This document shows, one piece after another, positions 33,216-42,410 of a stretch of DNA of 64,000 bases. The notes below the pieces were generated by a model. It did no database searches and was not told the origin of the DNA. It was given only the letters and a program-made list of their open reading frames with translations. Source of the stretch: Polynucleobacter sp. MWH-HuK1 (GTDB lineage Bacteria; Pseudomonadota; Gammaproteobacteria; Burkholderiales; Burkholderiaceae); contig NZ_JACVPP010000001.1 of the NCBI RefSeq assembly GCF_018881815.1, positions 741,352 to 805,351 of the forward strand, given 5' to 3'. The translations under genes and the position numbers were made by a program. Position 1 is the stretch's first letter. Every line of letters starts with the position of its first letter.

Positions 33216-34001
33216 TTAATTCTCAGATCCATTTCGTTGCTCAAATTGTCTAATGGCATTAAGCAGATAAGGGGCAAACCGTTCAGCATACTCTGCACCA
33301 CTCCATTCTGTAGCTACGCCAGAGACATGTAATGCGCCCAATGCTCGACCATCCGCGCTAAGAACGGCTGCGCCTAATGCAACTTCGTCAAATATGAATT
33401 CATTATAGACAAGCCCATACCCTCTTTTGCGGGTTAATTTGATTTCACTTTGAATTTTTGAAGGGGAGGTCATAGTGAAAGTTGTCCATGGCTTAATAAT
33501 TGCTGTAGACATATAGCTTGCCCACTCATCTTCATCAAAGTGTGACAGCACAGCTCTTCCACCTGCGGTGCAAAATAATGGTACACGTCGACCAATTAAA
33601 GATGCATGGTATTGATTGTTATTTGTTTGATGGCGCATAACATGAACTAAATGATTGTCGTCAAGTAGTGATAGGCTGATTTTTTCGCCGGTAGTACGCG
33701 ATAGATCCAACATAATCGGATTGAGCGACTCGACTAAAGTATTGCTGCGTAAAAAATGAAATGTTAAGTCCAGCACCTGTTTGCCAAGCTTGTAGCGTCT
33801 TGTAGTCTGGTTTTGTTCTATATACCCCTCAGCACAAAGCGTAAATAGGTATCTCTGTGCAGTGCTTTTATCAAAATCACTATGCTCTACAACCTCTTTG
33901 AGGCTGAGCTCTTCCCCGCCCGCTTTAAAGCAATTGAGGACTGTAAAAACCTTGCCTACTGAGCCGACGTAAAGCGCATTGTGTTTTATTGTATTTTTCA
34001 T
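33216..34001 (-). CDS. IclR-family transcriptional regulator
   Basis: SVGKVFTVLNCFKAGGEELSLKEVVEHSDFDKSTAQRYLFTL HTH and IclR effector domain; start chosen at internal Met (ORF track extends to 34049). Confidence 0.88.
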   Translation of the reverse strand: MKNTIKHNALYVGSVGKVFTVLNCFKAGGEELSLKEVVEHSDFDKSTAQRYLFTLCAEGYIEQNQTTRRYKLGKQVLDLTFHFLRSNTLVESLNPIMLDLSRTTGEKISLSLLDDNHLVHVMRHQTNNNQYHASLIGRRVPLFCTAGGRAVLSHFDEDEWASYMSTAIIKPWTTFTMTSPSKIQSEIKLTRKRGYGLVYNEFIFDEVALGAAVLSADGRALGALHVSGVATEWSGAEYAERFAPYLLNAIRQFEQRNGSEN

Positions 34002-34032
34002 TTTTTCCGTATAAAATATTTCTATATAATAT

Positions 34033-34055
34033 AAAGTATTGTATTTCAATACTTT
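34033..34055. promoter_or_regulatory. Candidate IclR operator aaagtattg-tattt-caatacttt
   Basis: Perfect 9-bp inverted repeat with 5-bp spacer between divergent iclR-like and M20 genes. Confidence 0.5.
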
Positions 34056-35241
34056 TAGTTTAGAAAAGGGTTTTTCTTTGAGTACTCAATTACCAGCAAG
34101 TCAGTGGCTTAAAAATCAACATGACAATATGTTGAAGTTGCTTGAAGAAATCGTAAATATCGATTCGAACAGCTACGATAAGCAGGGCGTTTCACGTGTA
34201 TTTCGTTGCCTAGAAGTGTTTTTTAATCATCACGGGTTGGTGACTAAATCACATTGTTTAAAGGATGTTGAGGTTGCGATTACGGTTGAGGTAGAGCCAA
34301 AGAGCAAAATATCTGGTTCAGTTCTACTCATGGGGCACTGTGACACGGTATTCCCGTTGGGTGAAGCAGCTCGTCGCCCATTCAAAATCCAAGATAACCG
34401 TGCCTATGGTCCTGGAGTAGCTGATATGAAGGCGGGAATTGTGATGAATGCATTCATATTGGTAGCAATCGCTCAAAGCAAAGAGCCCTTTCCCGAGGTT
34501 GCGGGACTTTTTACTTGTGACGAAGAAATTGGATCTCCCTTGAGTAAAGAGATTATTGCGAGGGTTGCGAGGGATAAGCAATTTGTATTTAATTCCGAGC
34601 CTGGGCGCCCAAATGGTAATGTTGTGACGGGCAGAAAAGGCGGCGTATTCATTGAGATGGATATTCAGGGTAAAGCGGCTCATTCTGGCGCAAATTTTGC
34701 AGATGGAATTAGCGCCATTTCTGAATTGGCCCACAAAGTAATCGAACTCGATAAGTTAACCGATATCGATGCGGGCGTCACGGTTAACGTAGGTCTGGTT
34801 TCTGGGGGAATGTCGGTAAACACATCAGCCCCATCATCTAAAGCCTCAATCGATCTCAGAATCCGTGATCTAGAGCAGCGTGAATCAATGGTGAACAAAA
34901 TTCGCTGTATCTGCAATAAATCATTTATTTCGGGAGCGTTAGCAAAAATGGATGTCATCGGTGAATTTCAGCCATTTATACCCACTCTACAATCAAAAAA
35001 GCTATTTGAGTTGTATCAATCAACGCTTGCAGATATGGGATACACAACAGGCGAGGAGTTTAGTGGTGGCTGTGCAGATTCTGGCGTCACCTCGAATATT
35101 GGCGCCATTACTCTTTGCGCGACTGGGCCTGTAGGTGGCAAATTTCATACTGTAGAAGAATATTGTGAAATCGATACTATCGTACCGAGAGCGCAGGGAT
35201 TAATAGGCACGATCCAAAATCTTGGAAATCAAGATTGGTAA
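34039..35241 (+). CDS. M20-family metallopeptidase (glutamate carboxypeptidase-like); start may be TTG near 34078
   Basis: LLMGHCDTVFP, GPGVADMKAG, TCDEEIGS motifs. Confidence 0.88.
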   Translation: MYFNTFSLEKGFSLSTQLPASQWLKNQHDNMLKLLEEIVNIDSNSYDKQGVSRVFRCLEVFFNHHGLVTKSHCLKDVEVAITVEVEPKSKISGSVLLMGHCDTVFPLGEAARRPFKIQDNRAYGPGVADMKAGIVMNAFILVAIAQSKEPFPEVAGLFTCDEEIGSPLSKEIIARVARDKQFVFNSEPGRPNGNVVTGRKGGVFIEMDIQGKAAHSGANFADGISAISELAHKVIELDKLTDIDAGVTVNVGLVSGGMSVNTSAPSSKASIDLRIRDLEQRESMVNKIRCICNKSFISGALAKMDVIGEFQPFIPTLQSKKLFELYQSTLADMGYTTGEEFSGGCADSGVTSNIGAITLCATGPVGGKFHTVEEYCEIDTIVPRAQGLIGTIQNLGNQDW

Positions 35242-35275
35242 CGTGTGACAAAAATACATTACTTAAGGGTATCCA

Positions 35276-36280
35276 ATGAAAAACTCATTAATTAAATCAC
35301 GCAGATCTTTTATTTTGGCAGGTCTGGCAATAACTTTAATTCCATGGATGGACTTAGCGCATGCTGCAGGTTACCCATCCGGCCCAATTACTATGATGGT
35401 TCCGTACCCTGCTGGTGGAGCAAGTGATGTCAGTGCCCGTATTTTGAGTAATCCAATTGGTAAAGAGTTAGGCGCAACGGTCATTGTCGAAAATCTAGGG
35501 GGTGCAACAGGCACCATAGCTGCATCAAAAGTTCTTAATGCTAAAGCAGATGGAAGCATTATTTTTCAAGGTACGCAAAATGAGTTAATCATTCCGCCTC
35601 TAACTAATCGAGCAGTAACTTATCAGCCCGATGCATTTGAGCTTACTCAGCCTTCAACAATTACGCAGCTTGTGTTATTAGTACGCAATGATTTACCAGC
35701 AAAAACAATTCAAGATTTTTTTAAGCTCGCAAGAAAAAGTACGTCAACACCATTGACGTATGGAACGGTAGGAGTCGGTTCACTTTACCATCTCATGACT
35801 GAATATATGGGGAAAATTATGAAAATACCGTTTTCACATATTCCTTATAAAGGCGCTACACCAGTGGTGCAAGACCTCTCCGGTGGACAGATTGACTTTG
35901 CAATTATGCCCTTTCAGTCATCCATGCTGGATATGATTAAGTCAGGTCGTTATAGAGCATTAGCAGTTTTTACTAAGAATAGGCCACCTTTGTTGGCGCA
36001 AATACCTAGCATCACAGAAATTCCAGAGTTAGCAAAATTTGAATATGTTAGTTCAGCTGGCTATTATGTTAAAAAAGGCACACCCCTTGAAATTAAGGCC
36101 GCCCTAAATCAGGCAATAGGTAAGGCGCTACAAGATCCAGCTGTGATATCAAAACTTGAGGCAGACGGACGTAATATTCCAAAGCGTATGAGCCTTGCAG
36201 AGGCAGCCGCTGTATATGAGACTGAAATTGCGAAATATAGAGAAATGATTCGTATAACTGGTTATGTACAAAGCGACTAA
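35276..36280 (+). CDS. TctC/Bug-family periplasmic binding protein
   Basis: YPSGPITMMVPYPAGGASDVSARI; HIPYKGATPVVQDL. Confidence 0.92.
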   Translation: MKNSLIKSRRSFILAGLAITLIPWMDLAHAAGYPSGPITMMVPYPAGGASDVSARILSNPIGKELGATVIVENLGGATGTIAASKVLNAKADGSIIFQGTQNELIIPPLTNRAVTYQPDAFELTQPSTITQLVLLVRNDLPAKTIQDFFKLARKSTSTPLTYGTVGVGSLYHLMTEYMGKIMKIPFSHIPYKGATPVVQDLSGGQIDFAIMPFQSSMLDMIKSGRYRALAVFTKNRPPLLAQIPSITEIPELAKFEYVSSAGYYVKKGTPLEIKAALNQAIGKALQDPAVISKLEADGRNIPKRMSLAEAAAVYETEIAKYREMIRITGYVQSD

Positions 36281-36513
36281 TGCTCTTTCATTGAGTCATA
36301 AAAATTCATATCTGTGGTGCAAGGGGTGTGTAAGACGACCCTGTGTATCCTGATAATGCAATTAGTTGCTATGGTCAGACTGAGTGAGTTTTCAAATTTA
36401 CGCATCAAAGACTGGTGGTAAGTCATAGCAATTACTAAAAAGCGATAAGCAAACCTTAAAGACATAGCATTTGAAGGTATAGTATTGTAAGTAACAAAAA
36501 GTAATTAAATCAT

Positions 36514-36695
36514 TCTCGGGAGAGATTGCTTTTACAGCAACGCCGAAGGAGCAACCGCCCCGGAAACTCTCAGGCAAAAGAACCGAAATGATTTTTAAAC
36601 TCTGAAGAGATATTGGGTATTCGTCACCCGATAACACCGAAGGAGCAAGCAAATATTGAATATTTGCGAATCTCTCAGGTCCAGAACAGAGGGGG
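36514..36695 (+). promoter_or_regulatory. Tandem glycine riboswitch (two gcvT-type aptamers)
   Basis: cgggagagattg...cgccgaaggagcaaccgccccggaaactctcaggcaaa then ctgaagagat...caccgaaggagcaagc...gaatctctcaggtcc: both glycine aptamer cores, short linker. Confidence 0.92.
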
Positions 36696-36746
36696 CCCCT
36701 TGAGCATTTGCAATGGGTAACCCTTGACGTTTTTTGGACTTTAAAA

Positions 36747-38006
36747 ATGAAATCATTTGTAATTATTGGTGGCGGCATCACTGGTGTGACTACTGCTTAT
36801 GTTTTGGCTAAGCGTGGCTATGATGTCACTCTCATTGAGCGTCATCGTTATGCTGGAATGGAAACATCCTTTGCCAATGGTGGTCAGCTTTCCGCATCAA
36901 ATGCAGAGGTCTGGAATCATTGGTCAACAATCATGAAGGGCATGAAGTGGGTATTTAAAAAGGATGCTCCTTTATTGATTAACTTAAAGCCTGACTGGCA
37001 TAAGCTTTCATGGTTTGCAGAGTTCATTGCATCCATTCCGAATTACAAGAGTAATACCGTTAAAACTGCGCATATGGCAATTGAAGCCAGAAAGCATCTA
37101 TTTGCTTGGGCAAAGCAAGAGGGTATTGATTTTGATTTAAAGCGTGAAGGTATCTTGCATATCTATCGTGATCAGGCGGGCTTTGAGCATGCAGGCAAAG
37201 TCTCTAAGATGCTTGCTGAAGGCGGGCTAGGGCGTACTGCCGTTACACCTCAAGAAATGAAAGAAATCGAACCTACTCTAGCCGGTAAATATTATGGTGG
37301 TTATTACACTGAGAGTGATTCGACTGGAGATATTCATAAATTTACTTTTGGCTTATCTGAAGCTGCAGCTAATTTGGGTGTTAAAACCATTTATGAGCAT
37401 GAAGTTCTTTCCGTTCAGTCTGATGGAAATCGTGTGAACTTAACGCTAAGCAAAGATGGGCAAGCTAGCCAGCTCGTTTTTGATAATGTCGTAGTTTGTG
37501 CTGGTGTTGGTAGTCGTGACCTTGCTTCTCAGTTGGGTGATCGCGTTAATGTCTACCCAGTTAAAGGCTATTCAATTACTGTCAATTTGAACGACAAAGC
37601 GAGCCAAGAGGGCGCTCCTAATGTCAGCCTTTTAGATGATGAAACCAAGCTAGTTACCAGTCGTCTTGGTGTAGATCGATTCCGCGTTGCTGGTACGGCA
37701 GAGTTCAATGGCATCAATCGTGATATCCGTTCTGATCGTATCAAGCCCTTGGTGGATTGGGTTAATCAGTGCTTCCCAGAAGTCAGTACACGCTCGGTTG
37801 TTCCATGGGCAGGCTTACGTCCGATGATGCCAACTATGATGCCAAAAGTTGGTAGGGGTAGTAAGCCTAATGTGTATTACAACACCGGCCATGGCCATTT
37901 GGGTTGGACCTTGTCTGCGTGTACCGCTGAAATGATCGGTGATGTTATTCAGTACGGAGAGCAAACCCTAAAGACTGGGACTGAGCCAAGCTTAAAGTTT
38001 TCTTAA
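36747..38006 (+). CDS. D-amino acid dehydrogenase (DadA-like FAD oxidoreductase)
   Basis: MKSFVIIGGGITGVTTAYVLAKRGYDVTLIERHRYAGMETSFANGGQLSAS; C-terminal GHGHLGWTLS; directly downstream of the riboswitch. Confidence 0.88.
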   Translation: MKSFVIIGGGITGVTTAYVLAKRGYDVTLIERHRYAGMETSFANGGQLSASNAEVWNHWSTIMKGMKWVFKKDAPLLINLKPDWHKLSWFAEFIASIPNYKSNTVKTAHMAIEARKHLFAWAKQEGIDFDLKREGILHIYRDQAGFEHAGKVSKMLAEGGLGRTAVTPQEMKEIEPTLAGKYYGGYYTESDSTGDIHKFTFGLSEAAANLGVKTIYEHEVLSVQSDGNRVNLTLSKDGQASQLVFDNVVVCAGVGSRDLASQLGDRVNVYPVKGYSITVNLNDKASQEGAPNVSLLDDETKLVTSRLGVDRFRVAGTAEFNGINRDIRSDRIKPLVDWVNQCFPEVSTRSVVPWAGLRPMMPTMMPKVGRGSKPNVYYNTGHGHLGWTLSACTAEMIGDVIQYGEQTLKTGTEPSLKFS

Positions 38007-38018
38007 TTGAGTCTAATA

Positions 38019-38039
38019 AGCGTTACTTAAAGTAACGCT
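38019..38039. repeat. 21-bp island palindrome, copy 3 (extended 31-nt perfect palindrome 38014-38044)
   Basis: taataagcgttacttaaagtaacgcttatta. Confidence 0.9.
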
Positions 38040-38099
38040 TATTAATCCCTCAAAAAGTACTTTGGAACAACGAAGTGTGAAATGGTTATTCCAAATATC

Positions 38100-38120
38100 C
38101 TTTGGTTTCGAAAACCAAAG
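38100..38120. repeat. Conserved inverted repeat in element right end
   Basis: ctttggtttcgaaaaccaaag (9-bp stem); near-identical at 55420-55440. Confidence 0.75.
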
Positions 38121-38232
38121 ACCGATAGACCACTTCTTTTAAATCTACGAATATGCTTACACATTTGCTCACACACCGACACTGACCACCCGCAGACCCT
38201 CTGTTTATAAGGGTCTAACTTGGGCTTCTGCT

Positions 38233-38239
38233 CTCATAA
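38233..38239. other. Putative element-element junction core CTCATAA (junction B)
   Basis: gggcttctgctCTCATAA, 18 bp identical with junction C; arm-like repeats (cttacacatttgctcacacaccg) at 38156-38178. Confidence 0.65.
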
Positions 38240-38393
38240 CCAGAGAACCTAAAGTTATCCTAAAACTCACAGTAAGGTTAGGTTATTAGGGAATTGATTG
38301 GTTTTTGTATTTCTGGGATGGTTGGAATAGAGATAAGCCCAAGTCGCCAGCTATTTTCAAATGTACACCCGCTTACACAGTCGGGTATTTTTG

Positions 38394-38414
38394 AGCGTTA
38401 CTTAAAGTGACGGT
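38394..38414. repeat. 21-bp island palindrome, copy 4
   Basis: agcgttacttaaagtgacggt. Confidence 0.8.
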
Positions 38415-38550
38415 TGGGCCCCAAATGCACATATCTCAATTAAGTTTTTAAATTAATTGTCTCTGCAGGAGAATGACTATAAGGGTTTGGTGGTTTCTTG
38501 TATCAAATGCTAGCTTCATTACTCAATTTTTTTGCCGTTTTTCTGGGCTG

Positions 38551-39792
38551 TCAATTACCGGAGGGGCGAGCTAGCCACTCCTTACCTTTTAACATTGCAT
38601 TCCAATAAAGCCAGGGCAGTATATTTTTCTTAAGAATCCATGCGAGTTTGGTAGCCTTTAGTGGATTTATTAGCCATGGAAAAGTGGGAATTATTTTTCC
38701 GCCAAAACCAAATTCAGCTAAAACAATTTTTCCACGCTCTACCGTGAGCGGACATGAGCCATAACCATCATAATTTAATGGCATCGGTTTATTGACTCTA
38801 ACAGCAAGTAAATTTTCCGCTACAACCACAATTTGTTTTCTCGCTGCAGCGACAGTTTTAGAGTTAGGCGAGGAGCAGCAATCTCCTAGCGCAAATATAT
38901 TGCAATACTTCAGGTGTTGCAAGGTTGATTGATTGACATCAACCCAACCTCCAGCGTTTGAAATTGGACTATTTTTTAAGCATTCTTGAGGGCTTTGTGG
39001 CGGCACAACATGCAACATATCAAAAGATTTTTCAATTTGAGAAATTTTTCCTTCCCCATCTTTAACTTCAAAATTCGCGGTTTTCTTTTCCCCGTTGATG
39101 GAAATAAGGTTGCAATTAAAGTTTAGTGTGGCATTGTATCTTTTGACATAGTCCATTAATGCAGGAACAAAATCAGCAACTGCAAAAAGCGTACTGCCAG
39201 CATTATTTAATTCAATCTTTATGTTTTTTAGCCTGCCCTGTTTCTCCCACTCAAAGCAAGATAGATACATAGCTTTTTGTGGAGCGCCTGGACATTTGAA
39301 TGGTAGTGGCGGCTGAGTAAAAAGTGCTACTCCAGACTTTAGGTTCCTTACTAACTCCCAAGTGTATGGCGCATATTCATAGCTATAGTTTGAGGTGACC
39401 CCATTTTTCCCAATGGTTTCTTTCAGGCCAGGTATTGCGTCCCAGTCTGTTTTTATCCCCGTAGCCACAGCCAAAAATTCATATGCAACCGTCTTACCTT
39501 GTTTGAGTATCAGATTGTTTGCTTCTGGATTGAAGTTAATAATTGCATCTTGTAACCACGTGACACCATGTGGGATGACAGTTTTTGTGAGACGCTTGCT
39601 GGATTTCACATTAAATGCTCCGCCGCCCACTAGTGTCCATGAGGGTTGATAGAAATGGTGATCAGAAGGCTCGATAATTGCAATTTTTAGTGATTCATCA
39701 CGTGATCTTAGGCTAGCTGCCAGTCCTATTCCTGCAGCACCTCCACCAGCGATGACTACATCAAAATGATTTTCTCTGACTGTGTTTGACAT
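38551..39792 (-). CDS. Sulfide:quinone oxidoreductase-like FAD/NAD(P) oxidoreductase
   Basis: FDVVIAGGGAAGIGLAASL; YQPSWTLVGGG; FKCPGAPQKAMYLS. Confidence 0.82.
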   Translation of the reverse strand: MSNTVRENHFDVVIAGGGAAGIGLAASLRSRDESLKIAIIEPSDHHFYQPSWTLVGGGAFNVKSSKRLTKTVIPHGVTWLQDAIINFNPEANNLILKQGKTVAYEFLAVATGIKTDWDAIPGLKETIGKNGVTSNYSYEYAPYTWELVRNLKSGVALFTQPPLPFKCPGAPQKAMYLSCFEWEKQGRLKNIKIELNNAGSTLFAVADFVPALMDYVKRYNATLNFNCNLISINGEKKTANFEVKDGEGKISQIEKSFDMLHVVPPQSPQECLKNSPISNAGGWVDVNQSTLQHLKYCNIFALGDCCSSPNSKTVAAARKQIVVVAENLLAVRVNKPMPLNYDGYGSCPLTVERGKIVLAEFGFGGKIIPTFPWLINPLKATKLAWILKKNILPWLYWNAMLKGKEWLARPSGN

Positions 39793-39869
39793 TTATTTTT
39801 CCGGGACTGGGGATTCTATTGGATTAAGAGCAAGTGTTTGATTGTGTTGGGTTGTGCTAAGTAATGTCT

Positions 39870-40514
39870 TTATTGCTGATTGATCGCAGTGACTTCTGCT
39901 TGTTCAATTCTAAATAGAAGTAGTAGCAAGGTGGTAGGGCGATTTACTTGAAGCTTATCCATTAGATTTGCTCGGTGCGCCTCCACCGTCTTCACCTCAA
40001 TGCCCATTACTTTAGCAATTTCTTTATTTAACTTTCCCGAAATGATGTGTTTCACTACATCTTTTTCTCGTCGGGTTAAAGTCTCAAGCTTTTCTCTGAT
40101 ACGAGTAATTTCCAATAACTCTTTTTTCATACTATGTGATTTCACTAGCATCCTATCAATGAGCTCAAGAAGCGCATATTTTTTAATGGGCTTTTGAATG
40201 AAGTCAATGGCCCCATGCTGAAATGCTTTTGACACCATTGGAATATCTGCATAACCAGTCATAAAAGAAACAGGAAAGTCAAACCCAAGGCTCAATAGTT
40301 TTTCCTGTAAATCTAATCCTGACATTCCTTTCATTCTCACATCTATAAGTGCGCATGAAGGTGTTGATTGATCTGTAATTTCTAAGAATTTTAAAAAATA
40401 CTCTGCACTGTGGTGGCAAAGAACTGTATAACCATTGCTTTCTAATAGCCATTTTAGGGAGTCTAGAATCGCCAGATCATCATCTACGACATACACTACA
40501 TCATTCGTATCCAA
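39870..40514 (-). CDS. FixJ-family two-component response regulator
   Basis: Receiver domain (VYVVDDDLAILDSLKWLLES, VSFMTGYADIPMVSKAFQHGAIDFIQKP) plus LuxR HTH. Confidence 0.9.
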   Translation of the reverse strand: MDTNDVVYVVDDDLAILDSLKWLLESNGYTVLCHHSAEYFLKFLEITDQSTPSCALIDVRMKGMSGLDLQEKLLSLGFDFPVSFMTGYADIPMVSKAFQHGAIDFIQKPIKKYALLELIDRMLVKSHSMKKELLEITRIREKLETLTRREKDVVKHIISGKLNKEIAKVMGIEVKTVEAHRANLMDKLQVNRPTTLLLLLFRIEQAEVTAINQQ

Positions 40515-40761
40515 GATTGATTTCCGTTTAAGTTTTGGTAATGGGTCTGGAAGAGGCTGATTCTAGATCCCCCAAGCCCCTTTGGTGATGCATGATTCCT
40601 TGGATTAGTAAGTATTTGGCGTACCCATGGGTTGCGATTCTTGACCAGCTACTCAGATTTTGAAAAACACAGCTCCTATTCGACATAGCAAAATTCTCTT
40701 TTGGTTAAAGGGGGCGGTGTTTGAATGACATATCAAAGAGTGCATTTAGTAATTGCATTAA

Positions 40762-40778
40762 TTAGACGATCGGTCTAA
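40762..40778. promoter_or_regulatory. Candidate TetR operator site 1: TTAGAC-GATCG-GTCTAA
   Basis: Same 6-5-6 inverted repeat at 46727 and 47412. Confidence 0.75.
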
Positions 40779-40812
40779 TATACCAAAAGTATCGGCTTTA
40801 TTAAAAAATTTA

Positions 40813-41655
40813 ATGAAAGCTGGCTGTATAAAAGGGGATGAAATGTCGCAAACTATGGCGCCAATTACTGTTGAAGAGATAGTCGCAGAAATTCATGACG
40901 AATGCCGATTGGCAATACCCGTGGATTATGCCGGCGTACCCATGGGTATTGTTGCTGCATTGTTAAGGCGTTCCCCGCGTAAATTGGACTTATTGGGAGT
41001 TCCCACCGCTGGGCTGTTGCACGACATTCTTATAGGATCAGGTTTGGTGCGAAGTCTAGAAACGAGTGCGGTCACTCTCGGTGAGGCTGGCGGTGCGCCA
41101 TGCTTTATGAGAGCGATTGCCAATACATCAATTCAAATGAAGGATAGTACCTGCCCAGCAATACATGCGGGATTGACGGCAGCGCAAAAAGGGTCTCCAT
41201 TTATGACCATGCGTGGACTGATTGGTACCGATGTGTTGCTACAGCGGTCAGACTGGAAGGTGATGCAAAACCCATTTGCATCAAATACTGACCCGGTGGT
41301 TATAGTCCCCGCGCTACATCCTGATGTTTCAGTTTTTCATGCCCCGATGGCTGACCGCGAAGGAAATGTATGGATAGGTCGCCGTCGAGAATTAGCTGCC
41401 ATGGCATATGCAAGTAAGAAAACCTATGTAACAGTGGAGCGGATTGTCGATTCTCGCTTTCTGGATGATGAGTTAACGGCTGCTGGTGTGTTACCTGCTT
41501 TATATGTAGACGGTATAGCCAAAGTTGAAAAAGGTGCATGGCCATATGGCCTTTGGGGGGAATATAGTCCGGATACCGTGGCGCTTCAGCGCTACGCCCA
41601 ACATGCGAAAACGGAAGAAGGCTTTAAACAATGGATTTCGGAGGTATACGCATGA
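40813..41655 (+). CDS. CoA-transferase subunit A, glutaconate CoA-transferase-like
   Basis: 280 aa; followed with ATGA overlap by the subunit B homolog. Confidence 0.82.
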   Translation: MKAGCIKGDEMSQTMAPITVEEIVAEIHDECRLAIPVDYAGVPMGIVAALLRRSPRKLDLLGVPTAGLLHDILIGSGLVRSLETSAVTLGEAGGAPCFMRAIANTSIQMKDSTCPAIHAGLTAAQKGSPFMTMRGLIGTDVLLQRSDWKVMQNPFASNTDPVVIVPALHPDVSVFHAPMADREGNVWIGRRRELAAMAYASKKTYVTVERIVDSRFLDDELTAAGVLPALYVDGIAKVEKGAWPYGLWGEYSPDTVALQRYAQHAKTEEGFKQWISEVYA

Positions 41656-42410
41656 GCAAGGCAACCTTGAGAGAGTGCCTAATTGTTACGATTGCATCAC
41701 TCCTGGAAGGCGCTCGTCATGTGGCGGTTGGCGCATCATCCCCAATCCCCGCGGCAGCGGCAATGCTATTGAGGGCGCAAAAAAAGTTAAAAAATGAACC
41801 CGCGGTGCGATTATCGATTTTAGGATCGGTAAAACATAATCTTTTCACAAATGGGTCGGCAGAGCTTTTTGATTGCGCCGGTCAAGGTCGCATAGATGCA
41901 TTTTTCCTTGGTGGTGGACAGATAGATGGTCAAGGCAATATCAATCTAGTTGGAGTAGGAGAGTATCCAGAGATGCGTATACGCTGGCCAGGGTCATTTG
42001 GCTCAGCATATCTGTATTTTACGGTTCCTAAGGTAATTCTTTTTAGAGAAGAGCATTCGCCACGTGTGTTTGTGGAGAAGGTTGACTTCATCAGTGCGCC
42101 AGGCACAAGTGCTCCCGAGGTCTACCGCAAAGGGGGGCCTTATGCTTTGCTAACTGGAATGGCATTATTTATGTTTGATCCTAAGTGTGCGCGTTTTCGT
42201 CTTGTGTACACGCACCCAGGGCACACTCTTGAAGATGTCAAGACGGCTACAGGTTTTAGTTTTGATATTGACCCCCAGTTAACCACAACGCCTTTGCCTG
42301 ATGAAGATACTCTCATGCTATTACGCGGGCGAGTGCTTAATGAGCTTAAAGAGACTTATCCAGATTTTGCGCAACAACTTACTGAGGAGATAGCCGCAAA
42401 TGCAGAGTAA
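41652..42410 (+). CDS. CoA-transferase subunit B, glutaconate CoA-transferase-like
   Basis: GGGQIDGQGNINLVGVG; VDFISAPG; start at 41652 overlapping the subunit A stop. Confidence 0.82.
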   Translation: MSKATLRECLIVTIASLLEGARHVAVGASSPIPAAAAMLLRAQKKLKNEPAVRLSILGSVKHNLFTNGSAELFDCAGQGRIDAFFLGGGQIDGQGNINLVGVGEYPEMRIRWPGSFGSAYLYFTVPKVILFREEHSPRVFVEKVDFISAPGTSAPEVYRKGGPYALLTGMALFMFDPKCARFRLVYTHPGHTLEDVKTATGFSFDIDPQLTTTPLPDEDTLMLLRGRVLNELKETYPDFAQQLTEEIAANAE

